Shown here: positions 22,362 through 32,492 of the stretch, one piece after another
How positions within the stretch are numbered: position 1 is the stretch's first letter
Layout of the letters: each line of letters opens with the position of its first letter
Assembly: GCA_900291925.1 (NCBI GenBank)
Contig: UWYS01000013.1
Location: 620,001-684,000 of the forward strand
Reading direction: 5' to 3'
Length of the DNA stretch: 64,000 bases
Source: Thecaphora thlaspeos
Taxonomy: Eukaryota > Basidiomycota > Ustilaginomycetes > Urocystidales > Glomosporiaceae
Notes under the pieces: generated by a model
Seen by the model: only the letters and a program-made list of their open reading frames with translations
Database searches by the model: none
Told to the model about the DNA's origin: nothing
Translations under genes and position numbers: made by a program

Positions 22362-25218
22362 TCAAAGCAAAGGCGCACCAACCTCGGTCCCCTCCTCATC
22401 ATCACCTTTGGACCAAGCCGCTCGCTTTTCCTCTCTGACCTTCTTCTCCTCCTCGATCGTCGATGCCGACTTGAAGGTACTGGCCAGAGGGAACTTGGCG
22501 TGTGCCTCTGTGTCGAACTTGACGAGTTCGGGTGATGTAAGCGGTATAGAGAGGACGGTGTGTAGGAATGTCCGAGTTTGGAGGAGGGTCTGTTGCGTCG
22601 TCGTAGGAGGGAGATGGGAGAGGGTTTAGCTTTCGTGATCTGACGAGAAGGAACAGCAAAGGGGAGGGGGAGGGAGGGAACTTACAGCGAGATCACTCTT
22701 CACTTCCTCCCTGGTCACTTGACAGGCCAGGTTCTTTGCCTCCTCCCTGCCAGATTCGCCCCTCAGCGTCAACGTCGCCTTCGCAGCACCGAGGAGATGT
22801 CTTCTCTCTCCCGACCCGATCGGCAAAAACTCGGTGTACAGCGCCTCGATAGGTTTGTTGGCGGGCAGGATGGTTTCCAGCGCTGTCTGGACCACGTCCC
22901 TGTGCGGCATTTCTTTCACTTCGTTGAGGGTCTTGTGGAGTCGGATGATCTTCTCGATGAGGTCGGGGTGGGTGGCGTCGAGTTTGTGCGCGTGCGTCAG
23001 AGCTCGGACGGCTAGGAGGTGAAGACCTTCGCGAATGGCAACTTCGAACGTCGCTAGCCACGTCTCGACACGGCGAGGAGCGCGTTCCTGCAGCGTTCGG
23101 ACGAATCGTGTCGCTTCCTTGAGCGGTGTATCGGTCTTGAGCAGTAGCTCGCCCTTAGGGTCCTTGTCCTCAGGAACGGAGGGGAGGTCGTCTTCCTCTT
23201 TCTTGGCGTCCTTGTCGCCTCCCTTCTTGGCCGCTGCCTCGTCCGCTGCCTTCTTCTTGGCCGCCTCCTCGGCCGCCTTCATCTCGGCCTTCTTGGCCTT
23301 CTTGGCGGCCTTCTTACGTTCCTCTACGGTCATATCGTTGGCTCCAGAGGCGTCGCCGTTGGCCGAGGCTGCGGAGGCCTGGCCTGGGTTGCGCAGCGAG
23401 GGGTTGTCGTGCAGCTTGACGTACAGGTCAATGGCGGCGAGCGCCGATCGGAAGTAGGCCGGATGCGAGCGGAGGTCTTCCTCGAAGCGGACCGTTGCGA
23501 CGTAGGAGCGCATCGTCATCTTGCGCAGGCAGTAGCTGTGGAAGTCGAGCTGGTCGTCGTAGATCTCCTGGAACGTCCGGTCGACCTGGTGGAGGCGCTT
23601 GAGCGCCATGCCGTTGTCTCCGGTGCGGAGGTGGGCGTCGGCCTCCTCTGTCAGGTACCACAGCGCCTGCATCTCGTTGAGGTCAAACACCGGGTCGGGC
23701 GCGTCCGGCTTGGTGAACAGTCCAACGACTCGGACCGCCTCGGCGACGTCGCCCTTGCGCAGGAGATACTTGGCGGCTTTCGAGTTGAGGAAGCGGTCCT
23801 GCCCGTCGAGCAGGCGCGCGTCGGTCATGGCGTCCGAGGCGGCAGAGAGGTCGCCGCCGCGCTTCAGGATGCGCGCCCGCGCCATGTGGAGCTCCGGGAG
23901 CGTGGCCGAATGGGCGATCGCCGAGTCGATGTAGGTAAGGGCGCGCGTGGCCTGGCCGCTGAACGAGTAGTGCTGGGCGAGGTAGTACAGCGCCCACAGG
24001 TAGGACGACGGCGGGTCGCTCTCCTTGTCGTCCGCCTTGGGGGCCCACTCGAGCCGGAGGCCTTCGACGACTGCCTCGAGCGCCTGCTGCTTGGCGGGGT
24101 CGCGGTAGAGCGACTTGAGGTCCGAGAAGAGTGAGGGGACGCCCTTGGTCAGGGCAGACCGGGCGTAGGCGGTCGCCTGGGATGTGAACTCGTCGCCAGC
24201 CGCAAAGACGAGCGAGAGGCGCTTGGCCGCCGTCGACTTGGGCAATGTCTGTTGGAGCTCGGCAAAGAGGGCAACTGCCTCCTTGCGCACCTCGTCCGAT
24301 GTCGGGTTGACGTCGATCCCCTTGACCTCGAGAAGGCCGGCAAAGTAGCGCTTGTTCTCTGCGCTCTTTGCGATCAGCTCGCGCCAGATCGCCTCGGCGT
24401 CGGCCCTGCGGTCGATATGCTGGTAGCAGCGAGCCAGCGCCTCGATCCGTGCCTTCTCATCGACGATCTGCATGATCTTGTCCTCGAGCAGGTCAACGGC
24501 CTTCTGATACTCTTTCTTCTCCTCGAGGATCGAGGCGTGGTAGAGGAGGATCTCGGAATGTTCGTAATTCCTCCGGGGCACGTCGCGCATGACGTTTTCG
24601 TACGACTCGAGGACGCGGACCGCTTCGTCGAGGCTGCCAGCGAGATGGTGTGCGACGGCGAGTCCGACCCAGTTGATCCGAAGGTGAGGCTGCGCGCGGA
24701 GGATGGTGAGGCGGGCGTCTATTAGCGGCGGGTAGTTGCGGAGCTGGAGGTGCATAAAGGCCGACTCGCGGAGGAGGTTGAGGTTGTTGCCCTCAATGCG
24801 GAGCGCCTGCGAGTAGCACTTGATGGCCTCTTCGTAGTTCTTGTCCATGCGCTGCAGGATGCCGAGGGCGTGCCAGCAGATGAAGCTGGCCAGGTCGTAG
24901 CGGACGCCCTTCTTGGCCAGCTCGATGCCCTCTTCGCGCCGGCTAAGCGAGCCGAGCAGCAGGCCCTTCATCGAGAGCGTCTCTGCGGCGTAGCGGAGGG
25001 GGAACATGACGGACGCAAGTGAGGTAAGCCCAACGCGGCCCCTCTCTACATCACTGCGCGGCGCTCTGACCGCACTCACCTCCATGTTCGGGGAACTTTT
25101 TGAGGATGGTGTCGGCCGTCTTGATGCCCTGCTTGTACTTTTTGTTCTCGTACTCGGAGATAAGGCGGGCGAAGAGCGTCCGCTCCTTTGTCGGCAGTGC
25201 CGACTTCCTTGGCGGCAT
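22362..25218 (-). CDS. nat1: NatA N-terminal acetyltransferase auxiliary subunit (NAT1/NAA15)
   Basis: Exons (reverse strand) are 25218-25080, 24982-22686 and 22589-22362, giving 887 codons with all phases consistent. The start MPPRKSALPTKERTLFARLI and the first junction PEHG|ETLSMKGLLLG match the Naa15 family closely. The body is a long array of TPR-like helices (for example FICWHALGILQRMDKNYEEAIKCYSQAL), then a lysine/alanine-rich segment near 23200-23330 and a C-terminal helical end (FLHTVLSIP...). Nat1 anchors the Ard1/Naa10 catalytic subunit to the ribosome for co-translational N-terminal acetylation. It is the standard neighbour of bW in smut fungi and converges on bW here, with 282 bp between the stops. 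Confidence 0.92.
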
Positions 25219-25589
25219 AGCGGCGGTATCGACGTGAGAAGGAGGGCCGACTTAGGACGAGGTGGCCGTCGGGCGGGCGATACGAGTTTCAACTGCGGGA
25301 CCGCCGGGGGGTCCGTAGAGCGAGGCTGGGAACTGAAGGATTATGCTCGGCGGTGGAGGCCCGGTGTCGAGGAGGTTGGGCGGTCGTCGTGTGTGGTGAT
25401 GAGGAGGAGGAGCGTGTGATGAGGTGACAGTGTGATGAGGTGGCTCGAGGGTCTGGCGTTGCGTGCAGCCAGCTTTCGAGAAGCCAAGCCAGTCCAGCTC
25501 CGGCTTCCTTCCGAAGCAACAGCAACGCGGCGCACAGAGAGGCGCAATCAATTCGCCGCCTCTCCTAAGGAATCACAGACACGGCGGCG
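25219..25589. promoter_or_regulatory. Divergent promoter between nat1 and the voltage-sensor gene
   Basis: A 371-bp gap between divergent genes. It contains short GAGG/GTGATGAGG repeats (about 25396-25442). No known site is recognised. Confidence 0.4.
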
Positions 25590-26950
25590 ATGCCGACCGG
25601 CACATCCGACAGAGCGAACCCCTCCGGCGCCGTGCGCCACCTTTCTCCACACACCCTCGGATGCTTGGAAGCCCACCTCACCCTCGTTCCCACGACCCTT
25701 TCTCTCCCGCACCACCACCTTCACCCTATCTCTTTCGCACGGTAGTCTCCGCCTCTCATTCGACTCGTTCGCTTCGGAGCCACGGAAGCACAAAGCTCGC
25801 CCACTATTTCCTCCCCGTCGCCTGCAGCCTACAGCGCTGCATCGACGCCCAGCGGTGCCACCACGCCCACCTCCAGCGGAACCCCACGCATCCGCCAACG
25901 CCAGCACATCGCCGATCCGGTCGTCGCAAACGGCGGAGCTTCACCCTCGTACTTTGGCAACGCGCACGCCTCTTCCAGCCAGACGCAGCGAGGACATACC
26001 CAGAACGTCTTTAGCATCTCGACGGCCAAGTGGGCGCGTAAGCTGACAGAGATGGCCAGTCCAGCCACGGGCCAACTGCAGCAAGGTGGTGGTGGCGGTA
26101 GTGGCGATATAAGACTACCTATGGATGGCGGTCAGGATTCGGTTGGCGTCGGAAGGGTCTACGAACACGGCGTCTTCGGCGGAGGTGCGAGAGGGGGTTA
26201 CGGCAGGTTACCGACAGACGTTAGCGGCACAGCGGGACCGACACCGTCAAGATCGCACTACTTCCTTTCGAGGGACGAGGTACTCAAGGGAGTTGCAAAC
26301 CGCTTCGTCCACTCGTCGGCCTATCTCTACTTCTACGCTTCGATGGCGCTCGCTTCGCTCCTCACCGTGGCCATCTCGCTGCGGACAGACTGCCCCGGCA
26401 CGCTCTTCTACACGCTCGAGCTCATCATCAACCTACTGCTCATCGCAGAGGTCGGCACCAGGCTCGTCGCGTTCGGCAAGGTGAGCAAGAAGGAAAGAAG
26501 GTCTGATTGTGTAGCAGCGGCAGGATGTTAAAACTGACAGCCGGCTCCTCCTATCGTTCCGCCGCCGACCTCAAACAGCAATTCTGGAAGAGCACGTACA
26601 ACATTGTCGACCTCTGCTTGGTGCTGCTCTGCGTCATTACGCTGGGCATCATCTTTTTCCACCACGAGTGCTCGCCATTCCGCGGTGGACAGGGAGGGAG
26701 GTCAGGAAAGGGCGAGGAGTTGCTCGACAGCTTCCTGCTCATCGGTCGTAACGTCGTCCAGGCGTTGAGGTTGGTTTCGATCGTCAGGCGGAGCGGCTCT
26801 TCGGCGACATCGCGGCCGTCTAGGATTGAGATTGGGTCGAGGCCATACTCGCTTGATCTCGACCTGGAGGACGAGAGCGCGATGGCGAGGGACAGGATGA
26901 GGGTTGCGGAAGAGGCGCCGCTCTACGATGCGGACGACGATGAACTGTAA
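25590..26950 (+). CDS. Voltage-sensor-like four-helix membrane protein
   Basis: Best model: 25590-25631 (weak), 25746-26480 and 26579-26950, about 382 codons. The last junction is solid: GTGAGC donor, AACTGAC branch-like site and CAG acceptor join LVAFGK to QFWKSTYNIVDL. The first exon is uncertain because its donor (GTGCGC) is poor. After a disordered N terminus come four hydrophobic helices: SSAYLYFYASMALASLLTVA, LFYTLELIINLLLIAEVGTR, NIVDLCLVLLCVITLGIIFF, and DSFLLIGRNVVQALRLVSIV with spaced arginines as in an S4 segment. There is no pore segment, so this looks like a fungal voltage-sensor-only (ion-transport-fold) protein, perhaps vacuolar or plasma membrane. The tail is acidic. Function is unknown. 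Confidence 0.7.
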
Positions 26951-27094
26951 GGCGCGAGAAGAACAGAAACGGATAGATTCTGTGCTCGACAGGCTGCAGC
27001 CTTTCTCCCAAAGCTCGCAGGCGACACAGGCAGCGCTCTAAACCCTAGGGAGCGTGTCGACGCCCTGGACGATGGACATCTCCGCACCGCTTCT

Positions 27095-27652
27095 TCAGTG
27101 ACCACCGGCAGCACGGCGGGACGCAGTCTGAAGACCGCGGGCTTGGTCCTGGTTTCCGCGGCCAAAGTGCTGGCGGACCGAGGTGACGGCGCCGTGATTG
27201 TGGTTCTCTCGGTTGTGGCTAGTTGTGATCTGCCTGATTTCCTGCGCCTGCTGATTGTTGTGAGCGTTGAACGCTGCGGTGGTCTGCCTGATACCGGCGT
27301 TCGGTCCGGGCGTGACGTTGCTGGGAAAGTCCTTTACCAGTTGCTTGAATGAGCTAGCGGCCTCGTTGGTGTGTCGGTTGAGGCTACGCTCGGCCTGGTG
27401 AACCCTGCTGCGGTCGCTCGAGACTGCAGCTTCACGGATTGAGGTCTTGAAGTGATTGATCTGGCTCTGCTTGGAGACGGAGAGGCTCTCGAGAGCGCTG
27501 TTGAGGCTGCCAACCGTCGTGCTGGCCTTCTGGGGGTGGACGACTGTCGTCGGGCGTGCAGAGCCACCGCTATCCTTGCCGCCGCCGCCGCCTCGACCAG
27601 ATTTGAAACTGTTCGAGTTGCTGGAGTTGCCGGAGCGAGCGATGTAGGTCAT
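27095..27652 (-). CDS. Uncharacterised basic protein
   Basis: A single-exon reading frame of 185 codons starting MTYIARSGNSSNSNSF. It is rich in Ser, Gly, Asn, Gln and His with a glycine run (GRGGGGGKDSGG) and no hydrophobic segment. The middle part (SQINHFKTSIREAAVSSDRS then QAERSLNRHTNEAASSFKQL) looks helical. An upstream in-frame ATG at 27913 would add 87 residues, but that part is less protein-like. No family is recognised; it may be a stress-related or nucleic-acid-binding small protein, but nothing shows it. Confidence 0.5.
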   Translation of the reverse strand: MTYIARSGNSSNSNSFKSGRGGGGGKDSGGSARPTTVVHPQKASTTVGSLNSALESLSVSKQSQINHFKTSIREAAVSSDRSRVHQAERSLNRHTNEAASSFKQLVKDFPSNVTPGPNAGIRQTTAAFNAHNNQQAQEIRQITTSHNRENHNHGAVTSVRQHFGRGNQDQARGLQTASRRAAGGH

Positions 27653-28175
27653 TGTGTAGTAGACCTTAGTGAGAGCTTGTGATGATGGGGAGCAAGAGGA
27701 AGGTATGGCGGCGAAGGGGACGACACGAGCTTTATATGTCCGTCTCTGTATGCTATCTGAGAGGGAAGCTCGCCTTCCTTCCCGGACTCGTTGCGCGGAA
27801 TCGGCGGCGGTTTGAGGGGTCGTGCTCGTCGGGCGCTTGGCATTCATCGTCCGTGTAGCGACGCACGCCTCCTTTCTGCTTGCACCTGGCGGTGACCAGC
27901 TCTTTCGGAGCATCCGATTATCGATTGTGACCCACGCTAGCAGCTGAGCCTAACTCTCCGAGTCGCCATAGTACGAGTTCGCCGTCAAGCCTCGGCGCAA
28001 CCCGCCCTGAGCACAGGCAGCGCCCGCCGCGGCCCGAGGTTGAGCGCGCGAGATTTTAAGCCACGCCGGCGCCCGGCTCTCGCCACTATCCCTCTCGCCA
28101 CTACAGCCGCCGTCACCTTGCTCGAGCACTTTCAAGCTGCCTTCTTTCCATCTCGGTCCCCACCCTGCACACACC
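27653..28175. other. Gene-free interval
   Basis: A 523-bp gap between divergent predicted genes. It probably serves as their promoters; no motif or repeat stands out. Confidence 0.4.
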
Positions 28176-29777
28176 ATGAAGCAGCGCAGCACCATCCATA
28201 AGGCTCGCATCGGTCGAGCCCAAATCATCCCGACTAGTGAACTCGGTATGGCGTCGTGTCCAGTCACTCCGTCCCTCGTCGGACAACGGTGGCGCCTTCA
28301 GGCACAGGAACGGCTAGAGCTAACCCTCAAGTGCGCGCCTTCCGTCCTCCTATCGAACGCAGCCCTGACCAGCCCGGTGTGGCTCGGTTGCCGTTCAGCG
28401 GCAGTGGCGGCCACCACAACGCTCGGCACTCGCGCCCGGGGCATGCTGACGCCGCCGTCTACCTCACCAACCTTCCGCGTAGCTACGCTTCAGGGCAGAC
28501 GTAGCCAGTTCCGTCGCTTTCAGGGCCGAGAGAGGGTTGAGGAGAACAGGGAGGGCGACGGAGGACACGGAAGCGATGTGACTGCGTCGAGTGACTCAGA
28601 GGAGGAGCTAGAAGAGGACAGCGAGCGTAGGAAGAGGTGAGCAGCTGCGCGAGTCTCCTTCGACGCCCCTCTTTTTAGTTCTGCAGTCGCCCTGACGATG
28701 TCTCGTGACTGCCTTTTGCGAGCAGGGAGATCGAATACGAGCAGGCCAGAAGGGAGAAGGAGGCCATAGCTAGCGATGTCGTCGCCGCCTTGCAAGGTGA
28801 GCCCAGGCAGCTGCCTGGACGTTTTACGGACTCGACTAGCCAAGCTGAAGGCGCTCTTGTCACACCCCTGCAACGCTCACAGAGCCTCTCAAGATGCTGG
28901 AAGCAAATTGTCGCCAGAGGAAGGCCAACAGCAGCCGCAAAGCCTTTGCTGCCGTGCGAGGCAGCTTTGCGGACATGGCCAACCTCTCCGACTCGTTCAG
29001 GTGAATGTCCCTGTACCCTCCTCTTCACGGCCGCCGCAGCTCGAAGGACCCCCTTGGGCATCGCTGACACCGGTGGCCGAGACGAGGCGGACGAAGAACG
29101 ACAGGGAGAGCTGCAGCGTCGCTGCACAGGCCCACGCCGAGTTTGCACAAGAGTTGGCAGACGTGACGGACGACTTCCTCAAGGTCGTAGAGGAGTCGAT
29201 CGAGGCTATCGAGCAGCACCTCGAGTGCCTCAGGTAAGCCGCCACGAACATCACGAGTAGTCAATAGCCGATTTGACAACATTGAGAGTGGTGTTGCGAT
29301 TGTCCTGTCCTCATCTTCTGTCCCTCCCGCCCGTCGATCTCAGCCGAGACTACCAGGCCCGACAGGAGAGTCGCGATCGCTTCAAGCGAGACGTTCAGCA
29401 GATGCGCAAGTGCCACGCCGTCACGAACATAAGACTTGCTCCCGACCTTCTTGGCTTTGCATCCAGCGACCGCTGATCTGTCGTTGACTTCCATGTGTTC
29501 TCGTGCCCCGATTTCAGGCGACAGGCAGGTCGACAAGGTGGAGCAGATCCACAAGACCTTCCGCGACCGCAAGAAGCAGTTCAAGGCCGAGATGACGCAG
29601 GTGAACGACCTCAGCCGGGACGAGAGGAGTGAGTGGACGGACCGCCGAGCGAACGAGGTCATCCTTTTCCGTCCAACGAGGTCGGCGCTGACCGACGCGC
29701 TCGTCCGGTCTTCCTTTACTGCTGTACGATGTGGAGAGCTGCGAGAGACACTTTCGGCCATGCTGAGCGGGTTCTGA
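28176..29777 (+). CDS. Uncharacterised coiled-coil protein, six exons
   Basis: Hand-built model: 28176-28245, 28483-28636, 28726-28796, 28883-29000, 29117-29233, 29344-29409 and 29525-29777, 282 codons with every phase consistent (seven exons counting the first). The N terminus is basic (MKQRSTIHKARIGRAQ), followed by an acidic serine stretch (ASSDSEEELEEDSERRKR) and then charged helices: YEQARREKEAIASDVVAALQ, MLEANCRQRKANSSRKAFAA, AEFAQELADVTDDFLKVVEE, and DYQARQESRDRFKRDVQQMR running into VDKVEQIHKTFRDRKKQFKA. The pattern is that of a long coiled coil in a small structural or kinetochore/vesicle-tether type protein, but no family is recognised. The first intron (237 nt) is the weakest; a smaller extra exon near 28332 is possible. 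Confidence 0.6.
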
Positions 29778-30056
29778 TAGAAGAAGATCGTCTGAGACGA
29801 TGGTGGTAGGCGCTGGGCAGGGTTCTTGTCGTCGTCGTCGTGGCTCGTTGTGTAGCGTTGTGCCGGCGTGAGACCTCCACACCGGAGTGACTCCCAGGCT
29901 TGCGTCATTTTCCGAGAAGATAGGCCGAAGGGTTCGGTCCGTCTGTCCGTCTGTCTCGAGCTTTCTTCTGAACCGCCACCTTAGCATCCGAGCTACCTTG
30001 ATCTTCAACACCCTGCACGCAGCATCAAAGCCTTCTGGGCCTCTAACACCGATACG

Positions 30057-31482
30057 ATGAACGGCCACGCCCCCACCTCGACGTCCAACGGCGCCCTCTC
30101 GATCTCGCACGCCGACCCAATCCTCCCCTCGCTCTCCTCCACCTGGCTGAGCAAGGTCGTCTTCCTTGGCACGGGCACCTCAGGACAAGTGCCAGCGGTC
30201 CACTGCGTCACTTCTCCCTCTTTCGGCGGCTGCCCTACCTGCTCGGACGCCATGAAGCCGCGCTCTCGCAACCGTCGCGGCTGTACGAGCGTAGCCGTTG
30301 TCGGTCGTCACCAGCACGAGTCGGAGGATAGCACGATCCTCATCGATTGTGGCAAGACGTTCTACTCCAACGCTCTGGTGCACTTTCCGAAGAACGGGGT
30401 AAGGAAGCTCAAGGCTGTGCTACTGACGCACGCGCATGCCGATGCGGTACTTGGACTGGACGACTTGAGAGCTTGGACGATGGGTGGAGTCGTACAGCCG
30501 CACGTGGACATCTACCTGACGGAACAGTGTATGGAGACGGTGGAGGGAATGTTTCCGTATTTGGTGGATCGGAGTAAGAGCACTGGTGAGTCCACGGGCG
30601 ACCGGTTCAAGCGACGCGGTGTAGAGATGCGATTGCTGACCCGTGAACGCCCCCGTCATCCCTGGCGCGGCGCTCGGACAGGCGGTGGGGACGTAGGGAC
30701 GTTGCGATGGCACATCATCGACCAGGACAGACCCTTCACCATAGGTACGGGTCGGGGACAGGTGCAGATCCAGCCTCTTCCCGTCCTACACGGCTTCATC
30801 AACCGTACGGAGCCGTTCTGGACCCTCGGCTTCCGGATCGACGGCTTCAGCTACGTCAGCGACTGCGTGAGTCTCCGACCCCTAACCGCCATCACCCCCT
30901 GTCTCTGAGCTATAGCGATGCCTCGGCGACATGCTGACCCGATCTTTTGGCCTGACCTCGTAACAGCACTCCGTCCCCGCCTCGACCGCCCAACTCATGT
31001 CTGGCTCCGAAGCAATAGTGATAGACGCACTCAAGATGGACCGCCACTCTTCGCACTTTTCCTTTTCACAAGCTCTGAGCTTCCTCTCTTCTCTCCCCTC
31101 CTCCTCTTCCTCCACCAAGCTGCCGAAACTCGGTATCCTCACCGACTTCACCCATCGAATCGAACACCACGCCACACAAGATCTACTCGATACCTGGCGA
31201 AGGGATCTGATGAGGTGGCAAGTTGCTAATCCAAATGCGAGGGAGAGAAAGCTCGAAGAGGTGGGGAAAGGTGAAGCGGGTGGTGTAAGATGGTGGGATG
31301 GTGTGTGGGATGAAGAGGAATGTGAGAGGAGGATGACGGTGGAGGTAAAAGGGGAGGCGAAGAGAGGGCAGGGGGAAGAAGAGGAAGAGGGCGAGGAGAG
31401 GGAGTGGAAGAAGGCGAGGAATTGGATCCCGAAGCTCGTCATGTCGTGGGATGGTATGGTGGTAGAGTTTCAGAGAGCGTAG
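30057..31482 (+). CDS. MBL-fold metallo-hydrolase (PhnP/RNase Z-like family)
   Basis: Exons are 30057-30866 and 30967-31482, 441 codons, with a phase-0 intron. The fold signatures are FLGTGTSGQVP near the N terminus, LIDCGKTF, LLTHAHADAVLGLDDLR (metal site), PLPVLHG and SYVSDC at the end of exon 1, and ILTDFTHRIEHH in exon 2. The pattern places it with eukaryotic cytosolic MBL proteins related to bacterial PhnP cyclic-phosphodiesterases, in which the usual HxHxDH is HxHxDA. A cysteine pair (GGCPTCSDA) near residue 60 resembles the zinc ribbon loop of PhnP-like enzymes. The C-terminal region carries a Glu/Lys-rich insert (EEEEEGEEREWKK). The substrate is unknown. Confidence 0.82.
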
Positions 31483-32492
31483 CAGACATGGTGCAGTAGA
31501 AAGAATAGAGGAGATGAAGCGATAGGCAGCCCTCGTCTTGCCACTTGCAAGGCTCGATGGCGTGTAGGAATGTTCGAAGAGGCTCGACGACGGCCCAGGG
31601 ACGGAGCGTTCTCTTCTGCCCGGTCGAGCCGACTGCCGCATCGAAGAATTGTCGCTGTTAAGCCAGGTGCGTACATCGGCAGCATGGTCCCCCAGATAGG
31701 AGGAACCTGCTTCGTCGGCCTCATTGTCATCGCCATCTTCCAAGCTACTCGAAGCATCTTGGGAAGTGCCAGACTCTGGGTCGTTTCAGGGAGATGGCTA
31801 TGATTCAGATTCATCCAAACATGTAGGGGCTGGGGGGTTCCTTACAACATACAGGCTTGCGATGCCTCAGTAGGTGTCGAGAGAGTCACGCCATTGCTCC
31901 ACGACCTTGCCCTGATGCAGGATAATCTGCAGCAGCCTCCGGTAGTCGTCTTGACCATACTGCGACGGTATTGTTCGGCGAAGCGGAACAGCTCGGTATC
32001 GCCAACACGCTGGACTGGCTACCAGACATGCCTGGCGGCCGGGAGGCTACCTATCGACTCCCAAGCCTTGTGCTATCGGAGGACGATGCGTGTCGAGAGG
32101 CTGAGTTGGTCCCTGCCCGATCTCGAGCGTCTGCCCGATGATGCATGCACGGAGAGGGGAAGCCGTCGCGGCGACAAAGGGAGCACGGGCCATGCCAAGA
32201 AAGACGCGGCGGCGGCTGTCGGCAGGCTGAGGCCGGCCAAGGAGAGGGCAGGCCAGGGTCCCTTTCCACCTTCCCACCAGCACCGCCCTTCTTTCCTTCT
32301 TCCATACCCACACCGCGCGCCGAGAATCCACCCGATCAACCCGACACCTGCTCGACTCGCAGACGACTGAGACTTCCCCGCTCCAGCCTCATCCCCTCCA
32401 GCAGAGGTAGTCAGAGGTCCCGACGCCTGATTGCTCCGTCACGTCCGGCCACCCTACCCGCTCCCCCTCGTCCATCGCGTCGACACACGGAG
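31483..32492. other. Gene-free interval
   Basis: About 1 kb between the MBL gene and the PTM1-like gene. Short open frames exist on both strands but none shows a domain or convincing composition. An ACAAAGGGA match occurs at 32174-32182, about 310 bp before the PTM1-like start. Otherwise nothing is recognised. Confidence 0.4.

Noticed and set aside
31470..31814. Short open frames on both strands after the MBL gene
   Set aside because: No motif, codon use or splice context supports them.
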